Below are positions 17,877-25,337 of a stretch of 64,000 bases of DNA, in pieces. Source of the stretch: Streptomyces sp. NBC_00663 (GTDB lineage: Bacteria > Actinomycetota > Actinomycetes > Streptomycetales > Streptomycetaceae); assembly GCF_036226885.1 (NCBI RefSeq), contig NZ_CP109027.1, forward strand, positions 310,001 through 374,000, read 5' to 3'. Under the pieces are notes generated by a model, which saw nothing but the letters and a program-made list of their open reading frames with translations, was not told the origin of the DNA and made no database searches. The position numbers were made by a program, and so were the translations under genes. Numbering within the stretch: the first letter of the stretch is position 1; each line of letters starts with the position of its first letter.

Positions 17877-18305
17877 ATGGGCACCGTACGCAGCACTCTG
17901 ATCGGCGCGGCTCTCGCCGCTCTGACGGTGGCAGCCACACCGCTCGCCGCCCAGGCATCAGAATCCGTTCCCCGGCCCTCAGCCAGCCAGGTCGCCGACG
18001 GTTATCTCCATGTCTACTACAACACGAATTACTCGGGGTGGTGCGACGACTGGTCAGGAGAAGCCCCGGACTGGGGCAGCTGCCGCAACCAGGTGAGTTC
18101 GCTCTGGAACAACGGCTACCCCGGCAACCTGGACGACATCTGGGTGTACTGGGGCCTGAACTACACAGGCGCACGCCGGGGCGTCTACAACGGCGTAGGA
18201 CTCAGCGACCTGCGCCAGTGGACCTTCGACGCGAACACGGGCCCTGGGTCAGGGGAATGGCTCAACGACAACATCTCCTCACATCGGTGGACGAACCTGC
18301 CCTGA
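17877..18305 (+). CDS. Peptidase inhibitor I36-type secreted protein
   Basis: A 142-residue secreted protein. The signal peptide LIGAALAALTVAATPLAAQA is followed by a mature domain with HVYYNTNYSGWCDDW, NQVSSLWNNGYPG and GVYNGVGLSDLRQW. These match the gamma-crystallin-like I36 family of Streptomyces metalloproteinase inhibitors (SMPI). Two Cys residues are visible in the mature part. ATG at 17877 has AGAGGAAAG before it. An ATG at 17844 in the same frame overlaps the previous stop and would add 11 residues. Likely role: extracellular protease inhibition. Confidence 0.75.
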   Translation: MGTVRSTLIGAALAALTVAATPLAAQASESVPRPSASQVADGYLHVYYNTNYSGWCDDWSGEAPDWGSCRNQVSSLWNNGYPGNLDDIWVYWGLNYTGARRGVYNGVGLSDLRQWTFDANTGPGSGEWLNDNISSHRWTNLP

Positions 18306-18670
18306 GTGAAGGCGCCCAGAGTTCAAGGAGCCTGGAGGCCAGCGCGGGCAGGGGCGGGCCGGCTCTTCGTCATCGTCCTGCTCTGAGGGCCGCTGTCGGG
18401 GCTCCTGTTCGGCATCCGCCGCAAGATCGGTGTAGACAACGCCAACGACACGGCCAGCGGTCGTACGTGACTTCAAAGAAGAGGCGGCCCGAGGATGCCC
18501 GAGCTCTTGTCGGCGTTCGCGGGCCGCCTCCAGGGGATCTCGGGGGAACCCGCCAATTTCCAGCCGGTATCGGCCACTCCCACAACCCTCGTCCCAGCAT
18601 GGCGCTCCTACTCTTGCGGAACCATTTCCAGGCCTTTGACCAGGGCCTGCCTCGCATTTCGGGGGATGAC
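18306..18670. other. Intergenic with weak coding-like traces
   Basis: No gene can be supported. A plus-strand run FVIVLL, stop, GPLSGLLFGIRRKIG could be the trace of a small membrane segment, but it is interrupted by a stop and has no start. The final 20 bases carry the GGGGG ribosome-binding sequence of the next gene. Confidence 0.35.
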
Positions 18671-19675
18671 ATGTTGACGTTCCATTTCACGAGCGCGGAC
18701 ATCGCACGCGTACGGGTGGCGACCAGACCGGATCCGATGTGGGAGCTGCTGCTGAGCCTGCATCTGGTCAGAGGCGACGACGGCGCGGTCGTCTTCGGCC
18801 CGTGGAGGAGACAGGTGCGGTCGCGGCTCTCCGCCGCCGTCCATATGCTCTTCGACCTCGCTCCGCCCCGGGGCTACTCGGCCGACTTCCTCACCCCGGC
18901 CCCCGGCGGGGACGGGCTGGAGGCGGGACTCGACGCCGTTCTGTCCACTCCCCGCCAAGTGCTGTGCCGTGACATCGAGGGCCTGACCGCCGCCCAGCGT
19001 CCCGGTACCTGGATCCGGCCCCTGGCCGAGGGCGACCTTGGCACCCTGCGCCGCCTCGACCGGACCCTGCGCGAATACTTCGCCATCGCCCTGCGGCCGC
19101 ACTGGACCCGGGTGCGCACGGCCTTCGACCGAGACCGTGCACTGCGGATGCGGGCCGTGACGGACGGGGGCGTCGAGGGCATGCTGGCCACCGTGCACCC
19201 GGACCTGCGCTGGCGGTCCGGTCAGCTCACCATGACCAGCGCCTGCGACCGCGACATCCACCTCGACGGGCGGGGCCTGCTCCTGCTGCCGTCGTTCTTC
19301 TGCTGGCGCGCTCCGATCACCCTGCGCGATCCCGGTCTGCCTCCGGTGATCGTCCACCCGATAGCCCACGACCTGGGCTGGGCGCAGCCGGACGCCGAGC
19401 TGCTCCGCGACCCGCGGGAGGCCCTGCGCACCCTCCTGGGCCGGACCCGCGCCGATCTGCTCGCCGCCCTCACCACGGGCGGCGGGTCGACCGGGGAGCT
19501 CGCCCAGCGGCTCATCGTCTCCCCCGCCTCGGTGTCGCAGCACACCGCCGCTCTGCGTGACTCCGGGCTGATCGTCACCCGGCGCCGCGGACCGGCCGTC
19601 CACCACAGCGCGACCCCGCTGGGGGAGGCGCTGGTGGACGGCCGCCGTGGCATTCCACCGGTCACGTCCGGGTGA
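18671..19675 (+). CDS. ArsR-like winged-helix transcriptional regulator with long N-terminal domain
   Basis: A 334-residue protein. The C-terminal 90 residues hold the ArsR-type helix-turn-helix (GELAQRLIVSPASVSQHTAA, then LRDSGLIVTRRRGPAVHHSA). The N-terminal 240 residues (SADIARVRVATRPDPMWELL onward, including SFFCWRAPITLRDPG) are of the kind that accompanies this domain in many actinobacterial regulators; the ligand is unknown. ATG at 18671 follows CGGGGGATGAC, the same leader seen before the lectin gene at 23057. Confidence 0.85.
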   Translation: MLTFHFTSADIARVRVATRPDPMWELLLSLHLVRGDDGAVVFGPWRRQVRSRLSAAVHMLFDLAPPRGYSADFLTPAPGGDGLEAGLDAVLSTPRQVLCRDIEGLTAAQRPGTWIRPLAEGDLGTLRRLDRTLREYFAIALRPHWTRVRTAFDRDRALRMRAVTDGGVEGMLATVHPDLRWRSGQLTMTSACDRDIHLDGRGLLLLPSFFCWRAPITLRDPGLPPVIVHPIAHDLGWAQPDAELLRDPREALRTLLGRTRADLLAALTTGGGSTGELAQRLIVSPASVSQHTAALRDSGLIVTRRRGPAVHHSATPLGEALVDGRRGIPPVTSG

Positions 19676-19686
19676 CACAGGCCTGA

Positions 19687-20310
19687 TCAGGCGCCCAGGG
19701 TGAGCACTCCCGCGCCCTGCCCCGGGGCCTGGGTCCAGCCCTTGATCCGCTGGGCGAGGCTGCGGAGCCGGGTATCACCGGGGTGTACGGCGATCTGGAA
19801 GTGCGCCGCGTGCGGTCGGCGGAGGTGGCCTCCCCAGGCCACCACTCCCCCGCACTCCTTGAGGATGTCGCGCACCACGGCCAGCTGTTGGGGGAACAGC
19901 ACACCGGTCGCGGCCAGGGGGTAGGCGGCCGGGCGTATCTCGACGGCCGTGCCGGAGGCGTAGTTCGTGGTGTGTCCCGTCAGCCCCGCGGCGGGGCGGT
20001 GTCCAGCGAGTTCGTGGCGTGCGACCTCCTCGACCTCGTAGTGGAAGCGGCGGATGACGTGGACGAGCACCGTGGAGACGTCTCCTTCCAGCAGTGCGAC
20101 GGAGGCCGGGGTGCCCGGCACCGGCAGGGCGCTGATGCCGGTGGTGGTGATCGGCCAGCCGTTGGTACTGGTGGTACGGGCCGCGGCCGAGGCGGGGGTG
20201 GCCGTCGGCAAGGAGATGCCGGCCGCCACCGCCCCCGCGAGTCCGGTGAGCAGCAGGGCCCGCCGGGGCAGGCCTCTGCCGCCCGGTCTGTCCGTGTCTC
20301 TGATCTGCAT
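19687..20310 (-). CDS. Tat-exported M15-like protein lacking canonical zinc ligands
   Basis: A 207-residue protein. PRRALLLTGLAGAVAA is a twin-arginine-type signal. The mature part has the layout of VanY/M15 D-Ala-D-Ala carboxypeptidases: TNYASGTAVEI corresponds to SxHxxGxAxD, KECGGVVAWGGHLRRPHAAH to the tryptophan-glycine strand, and AHFQI to the final His. The metal-binding His is replaced by Tyr117 and the Asp by Glu124, so normal zinc catalysis is doubtful. It is the third gene of a lectin/peptidoglycan-hydrolase operon; 13 bp separate it from the hydrolase. Perhaps it is a binding or regulatory protein for cell wall stems. Confidence 0.6.
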   Translation of the reverse strand: MQIRDTDRPGGRGLPRRALLLTGLAGAVAAGISLPTATPASAAARTTSTNGWPITTTGISALPVPGTPASVALLEGDVSTVLVHVIRRFHYEVEEVARHELAGHRPAAGLTGHTTNYASGTAVEIRPAAYPLAATGVLFPQQLAVVRDILKECGGVVAWGGHLRRPHAAHFQIAVHPGDTRLRSLAQRIKGWTQAPGQGAGVLTLGA

Positions 20311-20323
20311 GCCGGTTCCCCCT

Positions 20324-22555
20324 TCAGCCGCGCAGGGCCGCGTTGTAAGTCTCGAAAATGCTGTAGAGGTCGCGAGCTCGGCGACCGTATTCCCCGGCGC
20401 CGTTGTACAGGGTGAGCACCTTGACGATGTCGGCGTCGGAGTAGCTCAGCCGGTCGGCGGTGACGCCGGCGAGGGCGGCGGACCAGATGTGGATCAACGG
20501 AACGGTGCCCACGTTGTAGTCGTCGTCGTTGCGCAGCTGGTCCCAGACCGCCCGACGCGCCCGCCAGTCCTCCGTGTCCTGGATCGGGCCCGAGATCACG
20601 TCCGCGCGGATGCAGTGGTTACGGGCCCTGATCGCGGTCCTGCCGAAGATCTGGGCGACGCCGGTGCTGGAGTCGTCCTTGATCACGGCCGGCGGGGTGG
20701 GCGGTTCCCCGACGGGGGTCTGCTCCCAGGCGGCCTGCGCCTCCTCCCAGGCGAAATAGGCGGCGACCAGCACATCCACGGCCTCGTCGGTGAAGTCGGC
20801 CTGGTACTCCCAGAAGACCACGGCCTGGATCAGCGACTTGCGCATCCGGAAGGACCGGGCGAGACCTGTGATCAGCGCGTCCATGTCGAGGACCTTGCCG
20901 ATGCATTCCGCGGGGGTGCGGTCCCGGTACCAGTCGTCGTGGCCGTTGGCCACGATGTAGGTGCCGAGATCCGAGGTCAGGGCACCCCGACGGCTCATGT
21001 CGAAGGGCACGTCCAGCGCGGTGTCCGGCCCCCTGGGTGTGAACTGGGTCTGCCCGGTGTCGCGTCCGGACGCGACATCCTTGTCGATCTCGATGAACCC
21101 GGTACCCGAGCCCACCGTGATCGTCGCGATCTGGTCGAAGGCCCAGTCCTTCGGCAGCGGGAAACCCAGGTTGCCGCTGTAGCCGGTCGACATGTCCGAC
21201 ACGAAACTGGCCGTCGTCAGACCGGCCTTGGCGAGCCGGCTACAGATGTTGCGGGGCGCGTAGACACCGACGCGGTACTCGCTGCCGTAGGCGGCCATAC
21301 GGCCCGTCAGTCCGCGGAAGTGCGGGATGACCCGGCTGGTGATCTCCTCGTCGACGGCGTCATAGTCGACGGAGAAGTAGATGATGGTCCCGGCACGGAA
21401 GCCGTGCCCGCGGGCCGCCTCCAGGGCCGCCAGGGCGTCCGTGGCACCCTGATGCGCGTTGAAGTACTCCGGATCGCCGCCGTTGGTCTGGTAGATGGGG
21501 AAGACAGTCAGGTCGCCCGCGACGATGTTGGCGAGTTCACCGGGCTGGATCTTCTTGTTCTTCGGGTTCGTGACGTTCGCGTTGGTCAAGTACCGCCCCA
21601 CCGTGGTGTATCCGGCGGCGCGCAGCGCCTGGGCCCGGGCCGGAGTGATCTCGGTGATGCAGTCCGCCGCGGTGCCGGGCCGGCTCGGGTCGCCGGTACT
21701 GACCAGCAGCGAGGCCCAGGTGCGGAAGTCCGCGGTGCCGGTGGTGGGCAGCAGCTGGGCGAAGCGCTGGAAGTCCACGACGGAGCTGAGCAGCGACCCC
21801 GAGTAGAAGCCGTCGAACGCGACGTCCCAGCCGTTGAACCGCATCGCCGCCTGGAACAGGTGCACGAACTGCTTGGTGCCGTCGGCCGAGCCGAGGCCGA
21901 GCATCGCCTGCGCCCTGATGCCGTCCTGAGTGCCCGGACCGAAACGCCCGTTGGCGACGTCGTCGCTCATGCCGATCTCGTACTGGAGGGCGAAGACCAG
22001 CGCCTTCTGCACGTCCCGGGAGAAGTTCCCGTCGGCCGGGCAGATGAAGAACTCCCGTCGCTGAACGTACCGCCCGTTGAGCCACTGCTGGATCTGGCGA
22101 ACCTGCTCAGTGCCGTTGCCCACCCGCACGTACGGGTCCATCGTGAGGAGAGCCTTGAACACCTTCGGCTGCAACCCGCTGCCCGGATAGGCCCCGCCCA
22201 CGCCCATGTTGGACTTGAGCTCGGCGACCGAGTCCCCGGTCCTGCCGTTGTAGGTGCCGTCCATGCCGCCGCCGTCGTAGCCCTTGCAGTACAGGCCCGC
22301 CTGGATGATCCGGTAGATGTTCTCGTGCCGGGTCCGGTCGTCGATCTGCGCCCCGTACCGGGACTGGAGCTGGCTCAGCGTCGTCGGACCGAAGGAGTCC
22401 GACAGCGAGGTGATGCCCAGCTCGTACTGGAGCGCCCGGGTCAGGGCGTACATCACCGTCCAGCTGGTGCGCCCGTTCACCTCCACCTTCGGAATGCCGG
22501 GCACGTTGTAGGAGTTGATGAACTGCTGCGCGCGTTCCACCATCTCGTCGGCCAT
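20324..22555 (-). CDS. Multi-domain peptidoglycan hydrolase-like protein (PG-binding, DUF1906, transglycosylase-like)
   Basis: A 743-residue protein. Two N-terminal PG-binding-like segments (about 1-130 and 130-290; for example FGPTTLSQLQSRYG and ADGNFSRDVQKALVF) are followed by a DUF1906/Rv2525c-type glycosidase-like barrel (about 295-510: LRAAGYTTVGRYLTN, GTIIYFSVDYDAVDEE, SEYRVGVYAPRNICSRL). The C-terminal region (about 560-743) resembles a lysozyme-like transglycosylase: VVFWEYQADF with a possible catalytic Glu, DSSTGVAQIFGRTAI, and LTLYNGAGEYGRRARDLY. There is no signal peptide or membrane segment although both operon partners are exported. The start at 22555 has GAGAAGAGG upstream. A cell-wall lytic role is likely; export route unknown. 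Confidence 0.8.
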   Translation of the reverse strand: MADEMVERAQQFINSYNVPGIPKVEVNGRTSWTVMYALTRALQYELGITSLSDSFGPTTLSQLQSRYGAQIDDRTRHENIYRIIQAGLYCKGYDGGGMDGTYNGRTGDSVAELKSNMGVGGAYPGSGLQPKVFKALLTMDPYVRVGNGTEQVRQIQQWLNGRYVQRREFFICPADGNFSRDVQKALVFALQYEIGMSDDVANGRFGPGTQDGIRAQAMLGLGSADGTKQFVHLFQAAMRFNGWDVAFDGFYSGSLLSSVVDFQRFAQLLPTTGTADFRTWASLLVSTGDPSRPGTAADCITEITPARAQALRAAGYTTVGRYLTNANVTNPKNKKIQPGELANIVAGDLTVFPIYQTNGGDPEYFNAHQGATDALAALEAARGHGFRAGTIIYFSVDYDAVDEEITSRVIPHFRGLTGRMAAYGSEYRVGVYAPRNICSRLAKAGLTTASFVSDMSTGYSGNLGFPLPKDWAFDQIATITVGSGTGFIEIDKDVASGRDTGQTQFTPRGPDTALDVPFDMSRRGALTSDLGTYIVANGHDDWYRDRTPAECIGKVLDMDALITGLARSFRMRKSLIQAVVFWEYQADFTDEAVDVLVAAYFAWEEAQAAWEQTPVGEPPTPPAVIKDDSSTGVAQIFGRTAIRARNHCIRADVISGPIQDTEDWRARRAVWDQLRNDDDYNVGTVPLIHIWSAALAGVTADRLSYSDADIVKVLTLYNGAGEYGRRARDLYSIFETYNAALRG

Positions 22556-22583
22556 GTGCGCCTCTTCTCCCTGTGGTGGGGCG

Positions 22584-23057
22584 TCAGACCCAGTCCTGGT
22601 AGATGCCGCCGTTGCAGCCGGTGGTGCGGAATCCGCTGTCGTCGCTGTCGTCGATGCAGTCGTCGGTGTACTGGTTGCGGAAGGTGAGGCGCACCGAGTG
22701 GTGGCGGACGACGTACCAGCTCACGTACTCGGAGCTGTCGCAGTACTGCGCGCTGAACCCGGCCGGGCCGTCGTAGAGGCAGCGTCCCGTGACCTTGTTC
22801 TGGAAGCGGCGCGTTCCGTCGTTGAAGACGTGGACGTCCCACTGCTGGTAGGCGCCGCTGTTGCAGGGGTACGTACGGAACCCGTATTCCCAGCTGTCGT
22901 CCATGCAGCGCTGCGTGCCGAGGCTCTGGAAGGTGTTCACGACCAGGACGGTGCTGCCGCCGTCCTGGGACTCCTGCGCGGCCTCGGCGCTGCCGGTCGC
23001 GGTGACCAGTGCGCCCGCGCAGAGCAGGGCCGCCGCGGCGGTCTTGAGTGACTTCAT
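22584..23057 (-). CDS. Secreted ricin-type beta-trefoil lectin-like protein
   Basis: A 157-residue protein with a Sec signal (SLKTAAAALLCAGALVTATG followed by SAEA). The mature part has repeating units of the type Q-R-C-M-D-D, Q-Q-W-D-V, G-R-C-L-Y-D and D-D-C-I-D-D, G-I-Y-Q-D-W-V. Each unit places Cys pairs and a terminal QxW-like motif as in ricin B-type lectins. ATG at 23057 is preceded by GGGGGATGAC; an upstream in-frame start would extend it ahead of the signal. It is the first gene of the operon with the peptidoglycan hydrolase (28 bp gap), and may bind carbohydrate at the cell surface. Confidence 0.75.
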   Translation of the reverse strand: MKSLKTAAAALLCAGALVTATGSAEAAQESQDGGSTVLVVNTFQSLGTQRCMDDSWEYGFRTYPCNSGAYQQWDVHVFNDGTRRFQNKVTGRCLYDGPAGFSAQYCDSSEYVSWYVVRHHSVRLTFRNQYTDDCIDDSDDSGFRTTGCNGGIYQDWV

Positions 23058-23583
23058 GTCATCCCCCGGATAGCTGAGTGGTCGGACTCGCACGCCAAGA
23101 CTGGAACCGGGGTCCCACAGCCACCAGACGTTTCAGCTATATCCGAAAGGAGGTTCACGACGGTGCAGTCCGTGACGGACGGACGTTGCCGGTGCGGCAG
23201 CCGGAACTCGGCGCACCGCTCCTCTCCATCGGCCACGCCCAGCGCTGTGCGCGTTGCTGCTTCTACGGGCCTGCGGACAGGGTCTCTTGGTGGAGGCGGC
23301 GCAGCGCGATCGCAGCGGAGACGGTCCGGGCCAGACCTCACCTCACCCCGCCGGTGGACCCCGGAATGTCGGGGACGGCCGGCCAGTTCTGGTGCCCGCG
23401 CAGTCCCTTGCGCACGACCCTCCCGCGCACACCGACACCGGCCCCCTCCCGCGCCTGCGGCGTAGCGAGGTCGTGTCGGACATTCGGCAGGACCCGCCGT
23501 CGTCAGCAACCCTCGAAGTCCGCCGAGTGCAAGGTCTTCGGCCTCGCCGCCGCAGGCGTCCGTCTCGATCGGCCTCTTGCGCG
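23058..23583. other. Gene-poor stretch with a strong Shine-Dalgarno-like site
   Basis: The region holds the promoter of the lectin operon (minus strand) near its left side. On the plus strand a very strong AAAGGAGG at 23146-23153 lies nine bases before a GTG at 23163, but the 100-codon frame that follows is Arg/Ser/Pro-rich and looks out of frame relative to any known protein. I see no recognisable gene. It may be the remnant of a gene whose frame has decayed. Confidence 0.35.
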
Positions 23584-24486
23584 TCAGTCCGGCAGCCAGT
23601 GCAGCTCGTGCGCCAGGGTTTTGGCGACGGCACGGATGCGGCGGTGCAGCGGCGCCTGCTCGCGTGGGAGGACCAGGTGGATCGTCAGGCTGGGTGCGCC
23701 CCGCAGCGGTCGCCAGGTGAGACCGGCCGGTTGTGCCGTGAGCGCGGCTTCTCCGGCCGGGGCGAGGGTGATCCCGTCGCGCAGGTCGCGCTGAGACATG
23801 TCGAAAGAGACCGCGGGCGTGTGGAATCGGGGGTGTGGCCTGGTGTCTCGGAACAGTGCGGACAGCTGATCGTGGATCACGGGGTTGGCCGCGCGGTCCG
23901 GGAGTCGCAGCGGATACGCGGCCGCGTCGGCGATCTCGATCTCCGGGTGTTCGGCCAGGGGATGGTGCTGCGCCAGCTGGACCCCGATGCGCGCTCGCCG
24001 CAGCAGGTACCGGCGCACGCCACGGCCCGGCTGTTCGCCGCGGGTGATCCCGGCATCGATGCGGCCGTCGGCGACCGCGGGGGAGATCTCCGGTGTCGCC
24101 ATCGGGACCGCTCCGACCTCGAGTCCGCTGTTGCCGCGCATCAGCCTGTCCACCAGGGCCGGTGCCGTCTCGGCCCCGGCGCTGAGGCTGTATCCGATGC
24201 GCAGCGTGCCCAGTTCACCGGCCGCCGCGCTCCGGGCGGTGTCCCATGCGCGGTCCAGCGCCGCCAGCGCGGATGGCGCGGACTCCGCCAAAGCCGCACC
24301 GGCCGTGGTCAATACGACGCTACGCGTGGTGCGGACCAGTAGGGCCGTACCGAGTTCCGCCTCCAATCGGCGCATCCGGGCGCTGAGTGCGGGCTGTGCG
24401 ATACCGATCCGTGCGGCCGCGCGGGTGAAGTTCAACTCCTGCGCCAGCACCAGGAAGTACCGCAGGCTCACCGTATCGGGCGCCAC
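23584..24486 (-). CDS. LysR-family transcriptional regulator
   Basis: A 300-residue LysR protein: SLRYFLVLAQELNFTRAAAR, QPALSARMRRLEAELG and VLTTAGAALAESA are the DNA-binding domain, followed by an effector domain beginning LGTLRIGYSLSAGAE. GTG at 24486 is preceded by AGGGAGG; an upstream in-frame ATG would add 16 residues not typical of the family. It is divergent from the DUF1330 gene with 188 bp between them, which should hold its operator. Confidence 0.88.
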   Translation of the reverse strand: MAPDTVSLRYFLVLAQELNFTRAAARIGIAQPALSARMRRLEAELGTALLVRTTRSVVLTTAGAALAESAPSALAALDRAWDTARSAAAGELGTLRIGYSLSAGAETAPALVDRLMRGNSGLEVGAVPMATPEISPAVADGRIDAGITRGEQPGRGVRRYLLRRARIGVQLAQHHPLAEHPEIEIADAAAYPLRLPDRAANPVIHDQLSALFRDTRPHPRFHTPAVSFDMSQRDLRDGITLAPAGEAALTAQPAGLTWRPLRGAPSLTIHLVLPREQAPLHRRIRAVAKTLAHELHWLPD

Positions 24487-24674
24487 GCACCCTCCCTGCC
24501 GATTGATAACGATCCGTTCTGAGCCTATCCCCAACCGGTCTTTCCCTCGACCGCATAACCAGCCCTAGCCTGCGCCTATGGCGATTCAACTGACCGCAGT
24601 ACTCATCGCCGGGATCGAACGATCTGAGTGTCAATTCTACGTCGGACATGTCCGGCCGAACACAGGAGGTTTCC

Positions 24675-24980
24675 ATGGCCAAGGGCTACTGGGTCAGTGT
24701 CTACCCCGCCCTTTCCGACCCTGAGAGGCTGACTGCCTACGACAAGCTGGCCGGTCCGGCTGTCCGGGCTGGGGGCGGGCGCGTCCTGTCCCGGATCCCA
24801 TCCCGTGGCGGTCGAGTCGTCGCCCGCGAGGCCGGAATCACGCAACGCGTCGTTCTGATCGAGTTCGACAGCCATGAACAGGCCGTCGCGGCATACGAGA
24901 GCGAGGCATACCAGAAGGCTCTGGTGGCCCTCCCCGACGGCTTCGAGCGCGACTTCCGCATCATCGAAGGCATCGACTGA
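24675..24980 (+). CDS. DUF1330 family protein
   Basis: A 101-residue ferredoxin-fold-like protein: KGYWVSVYPALSDPERLTAY, GGRVLSRIPSRGG and VLIEFDSHEQAVAAYESEAY are the standard DUF1330 pattern (YW......DP..y..Y..., EF.s...A..Y.S..Y). The start has a strong AGGAGG six bases upstream. The function is unknown. The divergent LysR is its likely regulator. Confidence 0.88.
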   Translation: MAKGYWVSVYPALSDPERLTAYDKLAGPAVRAGGGRVLSRIPSRGGRVVAREAGITQRVVLIEFDSHEQAVAAYESEAYQKALVALPDGFERDFRIIEGID

Positions 24981-25337
24981 CCTGCGGGCCCGGCCCTCGC
25001 TGAGCGTCCGTCACCTGGTGCGCACACGGTGCTGGCCGACGACTCGCGGGGCTCACGGATCGTCGTACGCCACCGGATCGGGCCTTTCGGGGTGAAGCAT
25101 CTCGGACACAGCGCCGCAGCCCCGCCTCGCCGGATCCGCCGGCCGCGGCCATCCATGACAGGGCTTCCATGGCGTGGGGCGGTTCGTCAATGAGGTGGGC
25201 CCGTTCGTGGCGGGACACCTGGAACTCGCGCTCGCGCAGCCGCCGTTCATCGGTTCCGTGTCGACAGCGGACGCTTGACGCTGTCCGTGGGGCCGGGTCA
25301 CCCGTACGCACTGTCGACGCTCACGCTCGCTGCGTCG
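24981..25337. other. Intergenic with a possible minus-strand gene remnant
   Basis: No intact gene. Between about 25290 and 25080 the minus strand reads RLREREFQVSRHERAHLIDE and PPHAMEALSWMAAAGG in one frame, which looks coding but has no start and ends without a family I recognise. It may be a fragment of a lost gene. The last bases lie downstream of the STAND gene's stop. Confidence 0.3.

Noticed and set aside
20054..22687. A plus-strand open frame of 877 codons
   Set aside because: It lies opposite the peptidoglycan hydrolase operon and shows no family motif.
23163..23465. 100-codon gene after the strong AAAGGAGG
   Set aside because: The translation is Arg/Ser/Pro-rich with no recognisable fold or family, so it is not listed as a gene in spite of the ribosome-binding site.
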